From positions 159,258-223,257 of the forward strand of contig UCKU01000006.1 in the NCBI GenBank assembly GCA_900473185.1: a stretch of 64,000 nucleotides of DNA. The letters run 5' to 3'. The position numbers and the translations under genes are program-made. A model generated the notes under the pieces. That model did no database searches. It was not told the DNA's origin and saw only the letters and a program-made list of their open reading frames with translations. Of the stretch, positions 1-8,510 are shown one piece after another (the stretch's first letter is position 1; every line of letters begins with the position of its first letter). The DNA is from Hyphomicrobiales bacterium. GTDB lineage: Bacteria; Pseudomonadota; Alphaproteobacteria; Rhizobiales; Rhizobiaceae.

Positions 1-107
1 GCGGCCGGATCGAAGTGGTAGTTTGATGGCGAGGCTCAATGTTGAGAGCAAGCAACTTTGCTGGGATCCGGATTTTTCGGACCCTGCTCGGCAAACAGGA
101 GATGATC

Positions 108-626
108 ATGCCTGATACAGTTCCCATAAAGACCGAACAGAAGACGATGCCAGCCGCCGGCAACATCTGGTCGCCGTTCGAAACCTTGCGCACCGAAATT
201 GACCGTCTGTTCGAGGATTTCGGACCGTCGTCGTTTCGGCCTCTCGCGCGGCCGTTTTTTGCGCGTACTGCGGCATCGTCGAATGATTGGATTGTGTCGC
301 CTGCCGTCGATGTCGTCGAAAAGGACGATGCTTTCGAAGTGACGGCCGAAGTGCCCGGTTTGGACGAAAAGAACCTGGAGGTGAAACTTGCGGACGGTGT
401 TCTGACCATCCGCGGCGAGAAGAGTGAAGAAAAGGAAGACAAGCAGAAAGCCTATCATGTTTCGGAACGTCACTACGGCTCGTTTCAGCGCTCCTTCCGG
501 CTTCCCGACGGCGTCGAGGCGGACCAGGTCAGCGCGGCTTTCGCGAAGGGCGTTCTCAAAGTGACGCTTCCCAAGAGCCTCACTGCGAAACAGAACGATC
601 GCAAGATCGAGATTAAGGCCGGCTAA
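108..626 (+). CDS. Hsp20/alpha-crystallin small heat-shock protein
   Basis: ATP-independent holdase chaperone of the Hsp20 family, acting in the cytoplasm by binding unfolding proteins in large oligomers. The 172-residue product has an N-terminal arm and then an alpha-crystallin domain over roughly residues 50-150, with the typical GVLTIRGEK and GVLKVTLP strands. A short C-terminal tail holds an I-x-I type motif (IEI). The ATG at 108 is chosen because AGGAG lies six bases upstream; the frame is open further upstream but has no ribosome site there. It precedes a DUF5335-type gene and an Mg2+ ATPase, which suggests a stress block. I see no CIRCE or ROSE-type thermometer. The family call is secure; the client range is unknown. 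Confidence 0.95.
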   Translation: MPDTVPIKTEQKTMPAAGNIWSPFETLRTEIDRLFEDFGPSSFRPLARPFFARTAASSNDWIVSPAVDVVEKDDAFEVTAEVPGLDEKNLEVKLADGVLTIRGEKSEEKEDKQKAYHVSERHYGSFQRSFRLPDGVEADQVSAAFAKGVLKVTLPKSLTAKQNDRKIEIKAG

Positions 627-1010
627 TCTGGGACAGGCGGGTGCGTCTAAGCACCCACCGCCATCAGCATCGCCGGAAGACAGCAGCAGACGAAATCGGC
701 GACGAACACAACGGCCGGCAACCTCCTTGTGACGCCTCGTTGTTTTGCGAAGGAAGACTTGATCGAGCTGGTTCTCGGCCGTTGGCTAATGGTTTGGCTG
801 TGGGCCATTCCATTTGGCGACGCAGCCTTTCTCACGTGGTGCGCAGTCATCATGCTGGCGTAGTCGTCGTCGCCTTATCCACGTTTTCGGGATCCGGCAC
901 CGACAGAGCCTAGGAGAAGGACGATGGGCATCGACATATCGCGCACTGCAGAAGCGTTGCTTTCGGGAGCGGGATCCTGCGGGGAACAGTGGACAATAGG
1001 AGATAGAAAG
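627..1010. other. Gene-free stretch with an alternative upstream start
   Basis: No convincing gene is visible here; the open frames are short and lack family features. One point matters. The frame of the following DUF5335-type gene is open back to an ATG at 924, which has its own GGAGAAGG ribosome site, so a form 29 residues longer is possible. The added residues look unlike a conserved domain, and the internal start at 1011 also has a good AGGAG. Confidence 0.5.
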
Positions 1011-1325
1011 ATGGGATCAAAAGTTCTCGCAAAGGCCGAGTGGGCGGCTTACTTCTCGCACCTCCACGAAGCCGTGCAAGGCAAGGAGATCAAAATCGAA
1101 ATCGTGGGCGCGACTGTTGGCGACCAGATCCTCGTGAAATCCACCCCTCTGCTTGGGGCGACGTACGAAGTCAAGCAGGACATGCTCGAGCTATTGGTCG
1201 AGGGCATGACACATGTGATCGAAAGACCACGGAAAATCACCGTCCAGGATGAGGAAGGCGAGGTCGTCGCGATCGAAGTGCTTGATCTGGCCGACCGGCA
1301 TCAGATCCTGACGTTCGCCAAGTGA
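1011..1325 (+). CDS. DUF5335 family small protein
   Basis: A 104-residue soluble protein that I assign to the DUF5335 family from its pattern: an N-terminal WAAYFSHLHEAVQGKEIKIEIVG stretch compressed into a beta-rich fold, and a C-terminal LDLADRHQILTF. The function is unknown; in rhizobia and related bacteria such genes often sit beside stress and cation-transport genes. The ATG at 1011 follows AGGAG by eight bases. Its stop codon overlaps the GTG start of the Mg2+ ATPase (GTGA), so the two are almost certainly translationally coupled. That coupling suggests a role linked to ion homeostasis or acid stress, which is inference only. Confidence 0.75.
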   Translation: MGSKVLAKAEWAAYFSHLHEAVQGKEIKIEIVGATVGDQILVKSTPLLGATYEVKQDMLELLVEGMTHVIERPRKITVQDEEGEVVAIEVLDLADRHQILTFAK

Positions 1326-3973
1326 AGATGGGGCTCGGCGAGGTGGTGAAGGTCGACGCACGCCAACCGAGCCTTGTCCTGCACGCCACCAAGGATCGGA
1401 GCGGCGCTATCGACGATCTCACGGAGATCAGCCTGTGTTCGCAGAACGACGCCTGCGAGGTGCTCGCCTCCAGCCCGTCGGGGATTGCCGCCGACGAAGC
1501 ACGACTGCGGCGTCATCGGTATGGCCCCAACGTCATTAGCCGCGAGCAACGTGCCCCGCTGCTCAAAGAAATCTGGGTTCGCGCCAAAAGCCCACTGAAC
1601 ACCCTCCTGCTTATGCTTGCCAGCATTTCGTATGCGCTCGGCGATCTGCGAGCCGCGGTCGTCATATCGGCCATTGTCATCCTCTCGGTGGGGATGGCCT
1701 TTGTTCAGGAGCGTCGTTCCAGCCAGGCCGCCGCCAAACTTCGCGCGATGGTAAGGACGACTGTCAGCGTCCTTCGTCCGGGCACGAGCCAGCCTGAGGT
1801 AGCAGAAGAACCCGTCGAAGATCTCGTGCCTGGGGACATCGTGCGGTTATCTGCAGGCGACATCATTCCCGCTGATTTGCGCCTCATCGACGCCACAGAC
1901 CTCTTTGTAAACCAGTCGACTCTGACTGGGGAGGCAATGCCTGTCGAGAAGGAGTCAGGTCCCGCCTCGGCACCCATCGGATCGGCATTCGATCGTCCAA
2001 ACCTCTGCCTGATGGGATCCAACGTGGTTAGTGGATACGGAAGCGGTCTGGTGGTCAGGACTGGTCCGCAAACCTTCTTCGGCGCGCTGGCCGAAAAGGT
2101 GGTGGCCCGGCAGGAGGAGACGGCCTTCGATCTCGGCGTCAAGCGCTTCACCTGGCTGATGATCGGTGTGACCGTTGTTCTCGGCCCCCTTGTCTTTGTC
2201 ATCAACGGAATCACCAAGGGAGATTGGCTTCAGGCCTTGTTGTTTGCCGTGGCGGTAGCCGTCGGGCTCACTCCCGAAATGCTTCCGATGGCGGTAACCG
2301 TCAACCTTGCAAAGGGCGCGCTCGCAATGGCCCGGTCGAAGGTGATCGTGAAGCGCCTGAACGCGATCCAAAACCTCGGAGCGATGGACATTCTGTGTAC
2401 TGACAAGACCGGTACGCTGACGCAGGACAGGATCATTCTCAAGCAGCATGTTGACATCCATGGCGGCGACTCGCCACGAGTGCTGCACTTCGCCTACCTC
2501 AACAGCTACTTCCAGTCGGGGCTGAAGAACCTGCTCGACGTCGCAGTCCTCCAGCATGGGGATGTCCATGAAGAACTGGGGATCGACCAGCGCTTTCGAA
2601 AGATAGGGGAAATACCCTTCGACTTTGCCCGCCGACGTTTGTCCGTCGTCGTTTCTGACAATCAGGGCAAGCACATTCTCATCTGCAAGGGCGCGGTCGA
2701 GGAGATGTTCACGGTGTCCACCCACTACGAGGATGGCGGGGGGACCGGAATGTTGGATGCGAGCCACTTGGCGACGGCCAAGGAAGAGACTGTCGCACTC
2801 AACGAGAGTGGATTCCGCGTGGTCGCCGTTGCGTACAAGGAGATCACCGAAACGAAGTCGAGCTATAGCGTGGAAGACGAAAGCAATCTTACTCTGCTCG
2901 GCTACATCTCGTTTCTGGATCCTCCCAAGGAGAGCGCCGCCAACGCCATCGCTGCGCTGGAGGCGAAAGGGGTGCGAGTGAAGATACTCACCGGAGACAA
3001 CGAAATCATCACGCGCAAGATATGCGGCGATGTCGGGATACCGGCTGGCGACATTCTGCTTGGGTCGCAGCTCGAGGGAATGACGGATATCGAGCTCGCA
3101 GAGAAAGCTCTGGCTGCAACGGTGCTTGCGAAACTGACGCCAATGCAAAAAGAGCGCGTCGTCAGTGTCCTTCGTTCGAGCGGTCATGTGGTCGGTTTTC
3201 TCGGCGATGGAATCAATGACAGCCCGGCGCTCAAGGCCGCCGACGTTGGCGTATCAGTCGACAGCGCCGTCGATATCGCGAAGGAAAGCGCGGACATCAT
3301 CCTGCTGGAAAAGAACCTTCTCGTACTGCGAGACGGCGTTGTCGAAGGGCGTAAGGTGTTTGCGAACATCACGAAATACATAAGGATGGGCGCGAGTTCG
3401 AACTTCGGCAACATGTTCAGTGTCATAGGGGCCAGTCTGTTCCTGCCATTCCTCCCGATGACGGCAATACAGGTACTGACCAACAACCTGCTCTACGACG
3501 TCTCGCAGACAGCCATCCCGACCGACACTGTCGACGAGGAATTTATCGCCACGCCGCGCCGATGGGATATTGGTGGTATCTTCAGGTTCATGCTGCTTCT
3601 TGGGCCGGTTAGTTCAATCTTCGACTATGTGACGTTCGCATTGATGCTATTCGTTTTCAAGGCATGGAGCGATCCGGCCCTGTTTCAGACGGGATGGTTC
3701 GTGGAATCACTGCTCACCCAGACATTGATCATCCACATCATACGTACCGCTCGCGTTCCTTTCATTGAGAGCAACGCCAGTGCAGCACTTGTTGCCACGA
3801 GCATCGTTATCGGGATCATTGGCATCATTCTGCCCTCCACCGAACTGGGAACCGCCCTGGGATTTGTCGCCCTGCCCTGGCCATACTGGCCGTTGTTGGC
3901 AACAATTCTCTTGTCGTACGCAATGTTGACGCATCTTGTAAAACGCTCGTTTGTGCACACGTGGGGAATGTAA
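1322..3973 (+). CDS. mgtA: Magnesium-translocating P-type ATPase (MgtA/MgtB type)
   Basis: Inner-membrane P3B-type ATPase that imports Mg2+ using ATP. The 883-residue length matches the family (about 900). Visible motifs are the actuator loop TGEA near residue 202, the phosphorylation motif DKTGT with the acceptor Asp at about 361, and the hinge GDGINDSPAL near 628-637. The TPEMLPM segment before the phosphorylation domain is typical of Mg2+ rather than Ca2+ or heavy-metal pumps. Ten hydrophobic helices are expected; clusters are visible near residues 95-130, 280-330 and through the C-terminal third. The start is either GTG at 1322, overlapping the DUF5335 stop, or ATG at 1328. No mgtC is visible nearby and no leader riboswitch can be recognised because the gene lies inside a transcription unit. 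Confidence 0.95.
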   Translation: MKMGLGEVVKVDARQPSLVLHATKDRSGAIDDLTEISLCSQNDACEVLASSPSGIAADEARLRRHRYGPNVISREQRAPLLKEIWVRAKSPLNTLLLMLASISYALGDLRAAVVISAIVILSVGMAFVQERRSSQAAAKLRAMVRTTVSVLRPGTSQPEVAEEPVEDLVPGDIVRLSAGDIIPADLRLIDATDLFVNQSTLTGEAMPVEKESGPASAPIGSAFDRPNLCLMGSNVVSGYGSGLVVRTGPQTFFGALAEKVVARQEETAFDLGVKRFTWLMIGVTVVLGPLVFVINGITKGDWLQALLFAVAVAVGLTPEMLPMAVTVNLAKGALAMARSKVIVKRLNAIQNLGAMDILCTDKTGTLTQDRIILKQHVDIHGGDSPRVLHFAYLNSYFQSGLKNLLDVAVLQHGDVHEELGIDQRFRKIGEIPFDFARRRLSVVVSDNQGKHILICKGAVEEMFTVSTHYEDGGGTGMLDASHLATAKEETVALNESGFRVVAVAYKEITETKSSYSVEDESNLTLLGYISFLDPPKESAANAIAALEAKGVRVKILTGDNEIITRKICGDVGIPAGDILLGSQLEGMTDIELAEKALAATVLAKLTPMQKERVVSVLRSSGHVVGFLGDGINDSPALKAADVGVSVDSAVDIAKESADIILLEKNLLVLRDGVVEGRKVFANITKYIRMGASSNFGNMFSVIGASLFLPFLPMTAIQVLTNNLLYDVSQTAIPTDTVDEEFIATPRRWDIGGIFRFMLLLGPVSSIFDYVTFALMLFVFKAWSDPALFQTGWFVESLLTQTLIIHIIRTARVPFIESNASAALVATSIVIGIIGIILPSTELGTALGFVALPWPYWPLLATILLSYAMLTHLVKRSFVHTWGM

Positions 3974-4339
3974 GAAGCGGAAGCAAGATGCAAGGATGTC
4001 AGGTCATCTCGACTGCTTCCGAAGCGCGGTATCTGTTCAGACTTTGAGAGCAACATTAATCCTATCTGGCAGTTTGTCGCCCAACCGATCCTCAATTGGC
4101 ACTAGATGCTGTAATGGGCCGGCGTCACACTTTAGAGCAGCTCTCAGGTGCCAACGAGCACCAAAAGAACCTGACCTGTGGCTGCAAAGTCACTGGGTTA
4201 CGAGACGGCGTGGGATCCTGCGCTCTCGATGCGGAACGCGCAAAGCTGGCCGGCGGGGAGCGGCGAAGACTTGTCAACGATGAAGCAGGCAGGCGCTCTT
4301 GCGACCGCCCACCAACCAGCTTCGCCACCGCGGATCCTG
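3974..4339. other. Gene-free gap between convergent genes
   Basis: About 365 bases between the end of the Mg2+ ATPase and the 3' end of the MalK-like ATPase gene on the other strand. The open frames here are short, proline/arginine-rich and show no family signature. I see no clear terminator hairpin with a T tract and no repeat. Confidence 0.5.
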
Positions 4340-5485
4340 CTAGATTGCCAGATGCGTCTGGGGATCGAAGAAGTGCAGTTTGGCCACATCGATCGCCAGG
4401 TTGATCATTGCGCCCGGCTGGACTGTGCTGACGGCTTCGAACTTCGCCACGGCGTTTGCCGCACCGCTCAAGTCCTCGACGGCATCGGGGTCACCAGAGT
4501 CGATCCGCACGGCTTCGATCTTTAGATGAACGATCAGCTCGGAGCCCAGTTCTTCGATCGTTTTTACAAGGGCCGGGATCGTCGGGTAGCGTGATCCCGA
4601 TTCCAGACTGCTGTCATAAAGGTCTTCCGGGCGAATACCGAAGATGACCGTCTTGCCTTCGAACGCCGCCAGACCGGGAGATGCCTCGAATGTACTCGTC
4701 GACAGCGGTATGGAAAAGGTCGGCAGATCGATCCTGCCGTTCTGCAAACGACCTTCGAACAGGTTCATGGACGGCGAGCCGATGAAACCCGCAACGAAGG
4801 CATTGACCGGCCGGCTATACAATGTCTTTGGCGTGTCGACCTGCTGAAGGACGCCGCCCTTCAAGACGGCAACCCGGTCGCCCATGGTCAACGCTTCGGT
4901 CTGATCGTGCGTCACATAGATCGTCGTCACGCCAAGCTGTCTTTGCAGGCTGACGATTTCGGCGCGCATCTGCACGCGCAGCTTGGCATCGAGGTTTGAC
5001 AGGGGCTCGTCCATGAGAAAAGCTGCCGGCTCCCGCACCATTGCCCGTCCCATGGCGACCCGCTGGCGTTGGCCGCCGGAGAGCGCGGCCGGTTTGCTGT
5101 CGAGCAGCGTATGCAATTGAAGGGTCTTTGCTATTTCGTGGACCCGCTTCGTGCGCTCTTCCTTGCTCTTGCCCGCAAGTTTCATCGAGAAGGCAATATT
5201 TTCGAACACCGTCATATGCGGATAGAGCGCATAATTCTGAAAGACCATCGCTATGTCCCTGTCCTTCGGCGCGAGATCCTCGACATTCTCTCCACCGATG
5301 CTCAGGGTCCCGCTGCTGATCTCCTCCAGTCCGGCGATCATGCGCAATGCCGTCGATTTCCCGCATCCCGAAGGGCCGACGAGGATGAGGAACTCGCCAT
5401 CATTTATCGTCAGGCTAAGATCCTTGATCGCGTGGAATTTGGTTCCAAAGGTCTTGCAAATCTTATCCAGTACAACAATAGCCAC
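4340..5485 (-). CDS. Carbohydrate ABC transporter ATP-binding protein (MalK/UgpC type)
   Basis: Cytoplasmic ATPase of a CUT1-type sugar importer. Of 381 residues, the first ~235 form the nucleotide-binding domain: Walker A GPSGCGKST at 37-45, Q-loop Gln83, signature LSGGQ at 135-139, Walker B with FLMDEP at 156-161, and the H-loop THDQ. The C-terminal third is the TOBE/MalK regulatory domain (GIRPEDL). The start is GTG, with AGGAGG seven bases upstream. No permease or binding protein is encoded in the window, so it must serve subunits encoded elsewhere; MalK/MsmK-type ATPases can be shared. It lies 132 bases downstream of the PfkB kinase gene on the same strand, so it may end that transcription unit. 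The substrate cannot be read from an ATPase. Confidence 0.93.
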   Translation of the reverse strand: MAIVVLDKICKTFGTKFHAIKDLSLTINDGEFLILVGPSGCGKSTALRMIAGLEEISSGTLSIGGENVEDLAPKDRDIAMVFQNYALYPHMTVFENIAFSMKLAGKSKEERTKRVHEIAKTLQLHTLLDSKPAALSGGQRQRVAMGRAMVREPAAFLMDEPLSNLDAKLRVQMRAEIVSLQRQLGVTTIYVTHDQTEALTMGDRVAVLKGGVLQQVDTPKTLYSRPVNAFVAGFIGSPSMNLFEGRLQNGRIDLPTFSIPLSTSTFEASPGLAAFEGKTVIFGIRPEDLYDSSLESGSRYPTIPALVKTIEELGSELIVHLKIEAVRIDSGDPDAVEDLSGAANAVAKFEAVSTVQPGAMINLAIDVAKLHFFDPQTHLAI

Positions 5486-5617
5486 GGCACTTCCTCCTTA
5501 TTATCATCGCCATCCAATCCTGAAGACAGCTCCCCCCCGGCGCTGTTTCAGAGCGAACCGAAACCGTCATCTGCGCAGCGCCAATCCGATCGCCCAGGGC
5601 ACCGGTGTGATGAACTC

Positions 5618-6556
5618 TCAGTCTGGCGGCGCAATCGGTCTGGGCACGGACGCATTTTCCCTCGCCAGCCACGCGAGACAGGCGCTTTGATCCGGCAGAG
5701 CCATGCGGCCACCCTGGCCCGTCACCGAGATCGCGGCTGCGGCAGTTGCATAAACGGCGCAATCGACAGGCTGTTTTCCCTGCGTCAGCGCAAAAGCATA
5801 AGCGCCGTGAAAGCAATCTCCGGCGCCCGTCGTGTCGACCGCTCTGACCTCGTAGGCCGGAACATGCCATGAAACGGCGTCCCCCGCCTGCCTGATATAG
5901 GATCCTCGCTCACCGTCGGTCAGAACGACTGCTGTGCGGTCGTCAGACCAAAGCTTGTGCAGGATCAACGTCGGATCGGTTTCGCAGGAATAAGTCTGCG
6001 CAAATTTCAATGGCAATACGAGATGATTGGAGAAGCTCATCAATCGTTCGGTCGCAGGCCCGACCGTCCATTCAATGTCTGCCACAACCGCCAGGCCCAG
6101 TTTGCGGGCGCGGGCAACGATCGTATCGGCGTGGGTGGCATAGCCGTCGATCAACAGCACCTGAGCTTGTGCAAGAGTGCTGTCGGCCAATGCCTCGGAG
6201 GTTCCGTGCGGCACATCATCGTCATAGGCGATAAACCTGTCCCCTTCAGGTCCGACCGTGATAACCGACCGTATTGGCCTGGCATCGGGGCGGCGCGGTG
6301 CAAAGGATATATCGACCCCGTGCCGTTCAAGCTCGCGGGCGCTGATATCGGTAAGAGGCTGATCACTCAGCCAACCGATGAAACCGGCCCGTCCCCCTAG
6401 CTTTGCGACGGCAACAAGGGCCGTCGCGACATTGCCGCCGTGGTCCTGGGTGCGGCTTGTCACCTTCCCCTTGCCGGCACTCAGCGGTCGGTCGACATAG
6501 ATTATATCGTCGATCGCCAGTGCCCCGAAGCCGAGAACCTGAAGGTTGTGCGTCAC
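5618..6556 (-). CDS. PfkB-family carbohydrate kinase
   Basis: Ribokinase-fold sugar kinase of 312 residues. It has the N-terminal GG substrate-binding motif (around residues 40-41, in DHGGNVATA) and the C-terminal signature DTTGAGD at 241-247, whose Asp247 is the catalytic base that activates the sugar hydroxyl. It would phosphorylate a keto-sugar, sugar acid or nucleoside; the family does not predict which. It follows the aldolase gene with three bases between them, so kinase and aldolase probably perform consecutive steps, phosphorylation then retro-aldol cleavage. That pairing resembles tagatose-phosphate or LsrK/LsrF-like logic, but sequence similarity to those kinases is not obvious by eye. 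Confidence 0.9.
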   Translation of the reverse strand: MTHNLQVLGFGALAIDDIIYVDRPLSAGKGKVTSRTQDHGGNVATALVAVAKLGGRAGFIGWLSDQPLTDISARELERHGVDISFAPRRPDARPIRSVITVGPEGDRFIAYDDDVPHGTSEALADSTLAQAQVLLIDGYATHADTIVARARKLGLAVVADIEWTVGPATERLMSFSNHLVLPLKFAQTYSCETDPTLILHKLWSDDRTAVVLTDGERGSYIRQAGDAVSWHVPAYEVRAVDTTGAGDCFHGAYAFALTQGKQPVDCAVYATAAAAISVTGQGGRMALPDQSACLAWLARENASVPRPIAPPD

Positions 6557-6559
6557 TCG

Positions 6560-7360
6560 TCAACCGCCCGCGGCAGCGAGCGCCTCTTGCGGCGCCATAC
6601 CGCTGTGAATAACAAGCTTGAAGGCGCGCGCCGCCATCGTCGTATCGCCGTGTCCCCAGAGGTTTCGTCCCACCACGGCGCCCTTCGCTCCCGCCCGCAA
6701 GGCGTCGGCGGTCTGGGTCAGAGCCCCGAGCAGATTTTCCGTTTTCGGACCGCCCGCGATAACGATCGGAACCGGGCAAGTTGCAACGGTTGCTTGGAAT
6801 GAGTCGAAATCCCCGGTGTATCCGACCTTGATCACGTCGACGCCGGTCTCAAACCCGATCCGCACGGCATAGGCGATTTCGTCGGGGGTGAAGACGATCT
6901 TGCCGCCATTTGAATAGTCGCGCGGATAGACATGCGCAACGACCGGCATTTCAAAGCGAGCGGCGGCGTTGACCGTATCGGTGAGCCAGCGAATATATTC
7001 GCCTTCCGTATTGCCGCGCACCGGAATGGCAACGGCCAGAGCATCGGCACCGTAGCGTACCGCATCCTCAGGGGTCGCGATCAACTGACGGATTCGATCG
7101 TCCGGCGTAAAGCAGCCGGCTTGAATGACCAGTGCGGCCTTGCCCGCATAGGCGGGCCACAAGTGGCGCGCAGCACCAGGCTGAATGCTGATATAATCCG
7201 GCTCTCCGGCCATCACGCGCTTTAGAGCGCCCGGCAGATCCGCCAGGCCGCCCTCACGGACGTTGCCATAGCCAACGAAGTGGTCAACCGCGCCACCGAA
7301 CAAATGCCCCGACGGATGTGAAAACAGCCGTGACAGGCGAATTTTGGTTCCAAGGCCCAT
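6560..7360 (-). CDS. Class I aldolase of the FbaB/LsrF/DeoC-like family
   Basis: A 266-residue TIM-barrel aldolase. The Schiff-base lysine is expected at Lys178 in the DVIKVGYTGD strand, and an acidic residue is at Asp26 (AVDH). The phosphate-binding end has VIAGGPKT followed by GAKGAVVGRN, the standard C-terminal phosphate loop of DhnA-type class I fructose-bisphosphate aldolases and of LsrF. It is the first gene of a leftward unit with the PfkB kinase and probably the ABC ATPase. It faces a DeoR regulator across a promoter region rich in TTTCG repeats. The most likely substrate is a phosphorylated ketose from the adjacent kinase; fructose-bisphosphate and an AI-2-like compound are alternatives. 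Confidence 0.85.
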   Translation of the reverse strand: MGLGTKIRLSRLFSHPSGHLFGGAVDHFVGYGNVREGGLADLPGALKRVMAGEPDYISIQPGAARHLWPAYAGKAALVIQAGCFTPDDRIRQLIATPEDAVRYGADALAVAIPVRGNTEGEYIRWLTDTVNAAARFEMPVVAHVYPRDYSNGGKIVFTPDEIAYAVRIGFETGVDVIKVGYTGDFDSFQATVATCPVPIVIAGGPKTENLLGALTQTADALRAGAKGAVVGRNLWGHGDTTMAARAFKLVIHSGMAPQEALAAAGG

Positions 7361-7387
7361 ATCGATGCTGTCCCTTTACAAGTTTGA

Positions 7388-7550
7388 TTTCGCATTGAGA
7401 CCCTAACTCGAAAATAAACGAATATTCAATATTTCGATTTCTTTCGTTTTGATCTAAAATAATGATAACGTGGACTGGGCACACGCTGACATCGTCTTTT
7501 CTCGCGTCTTTTGACCACAGTTGGTCGCCGTGAATTTTCGATTTTCGAAA
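7388..7550. promoter_or_regulatory. TTTCG repeat cluster, probable DeoR-family operators
   Basis: The divergent promoter region between the aldolase gene and the DeoR regulator is AT-rich and holds repeated TTTCG or its complement CGAAA. Copies lie at 7388-7392, 7409-7413 (reverse), 7432-7436, 7442-7446, 7536-7540 and 7543-7547, the last followed directly by a reverse copy ending at 7550. The pair at 7432 and 7442 is exactly ten bases apart, one helical turn. TTTCG-type direct and inverted repeats are common in DeoR/GlpR-family operators, so autoregulation by the adjacent DeoR gene is likely. Confidence 0.55.
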
Positions 7551-7592
7551 GCTCGGTACCGTCACTTATTCGAAAGGAATTCGAGGTCACAC

Positions 7593-8354
7593 ATGCTTGC
7601 GGAACAACGGCGACATCAGATCATGCTGGAACTTCAGCGGACCGGCCAAGCGCGCACCACGCAGCTGGCGGAAAACTTCGGCGTCTCCGAGGTGACCATC
7701 AGATCCGACCTGGAAATTCTGGATGCCAAGAAGCAGCTCATCAAGACACATGGCGGTGCGATAGCTTTGCCGGCCAGTTCGCCCGCGGCAGCCTTCGAAG
7801 AGCGGATGAACCGTAATTTCGATGCCAAACGACGCATCGCACAGATGGCGGCACGCCAGATCATCGACAACCAGTCCATTGTGTTCGACAGCGGCTCGAC
7901 GCTGCTGCAGGTCGCCATGCAAATGCCCCCGGTTAATAACGTCGTGGTGGCCACAACCGCGATGAATATCGCGCAGCATCTGATGTACCGGCCGGGGCTC
8001 GATGTGCATATGATAGGCGGCCGGGTCTTTCCAAGCACCGTCAGCACGATCGTCTCGGATTCCGACAAGGCCGTGGGCGGCCTTGTCGCCCACCAGGCGT
8101 TCCTCAGCGCTCATGCCATCGATCACGCATTCGATGTCGTCGATGTCTCGGAAGACATTGCGCGCACCAAACGCAATCTGGTCCGCATGGCGAGGCGCGT
8201 GATCCTCGTGGCGGATTCCAGCAAGTGGGATATTGGCGCCTCGTCCAAGGCATTTTCGCTTTCCCGGGTCGATCTGATCATCACCGACACCGGCATGCCG
8301 CATGGGATTCGCGGTCGGCTGGACAAGCTCGGCGTCGAAGTGCGCTATGTGTAG
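7593..8354 (+). CDS. DeoR/GlpR-family transcriptional regulator
   Basis: Sugar-responsive repressor of 253 residues. The N-terminal winged helix-turn-helix covers about residues 5-57, with the recognition segment VSEVTIRSDLEIL and the family hallmark THGGA. The C-terminal DeoR sensor domain has the IVFDSGST loop, the GGRVF strand and VADSSKWD; it resembles ribose-5-phosphate isomerase and binds a sugar phosphate. ATG at 7593 is chosen over an upstream TTG in the same frame because GAGG lies six bases before it. It is divergent from the aldolase/kinase unit across the TTTCG repeat cluster and is the best candidate for controlling it. The effector would logically be a phosphorylated intermediate of this pathway. 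Confidence 0.93.
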   Translation: MLAEQRRHQIMLELQRTGQARTTQLAENFGVSEVTIRSDLEILDAKKQLIKTHGGAIALPASSPAAAFEERMNRNFDAKRRIAQMAARQIIDNQSIVFDSGSTLLQVAMQMPPVNNVVVATTAMNIAQHLMYRPGLDVHMIGGRVFPSTVSTIVSDSDKAVGGLVAHQAFLSAHAIDHAFDVVDVSEDIARTKRNLVRMARRVILVADSSKWDIGASSKAFSLSRVDLIITDTGMPHGIRGRLDKLGVEVRYV

Positions 8355-8510
8355 AGGCGGTTACGCTAGCAATTGTACTTTACGTAACAAAAAATTTTGC
8401 GCATGCGACATTGTCAGGCTACAAACGCAGTTCGAAAGCCCTCACACTGACCGCCTTTGCGACATCGGCTGACGCAGACGTGCCTTGGCGCAGTGCAACC
8501 AGAATTGCCA

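Noticed and set aside
641..913. Arginine/histidine-rich open frame between Hsp20 and the DUF5335-type gene
   Set aside because: It has no ribosome site or family features, and its composition looks like a random GC-rich frame.
3951..4283. 110-residue open frame after the Mg2+ ATPase gene
   Set aside because: It overlaps the ATPase end out of frame, has no ribosome site and no motif.
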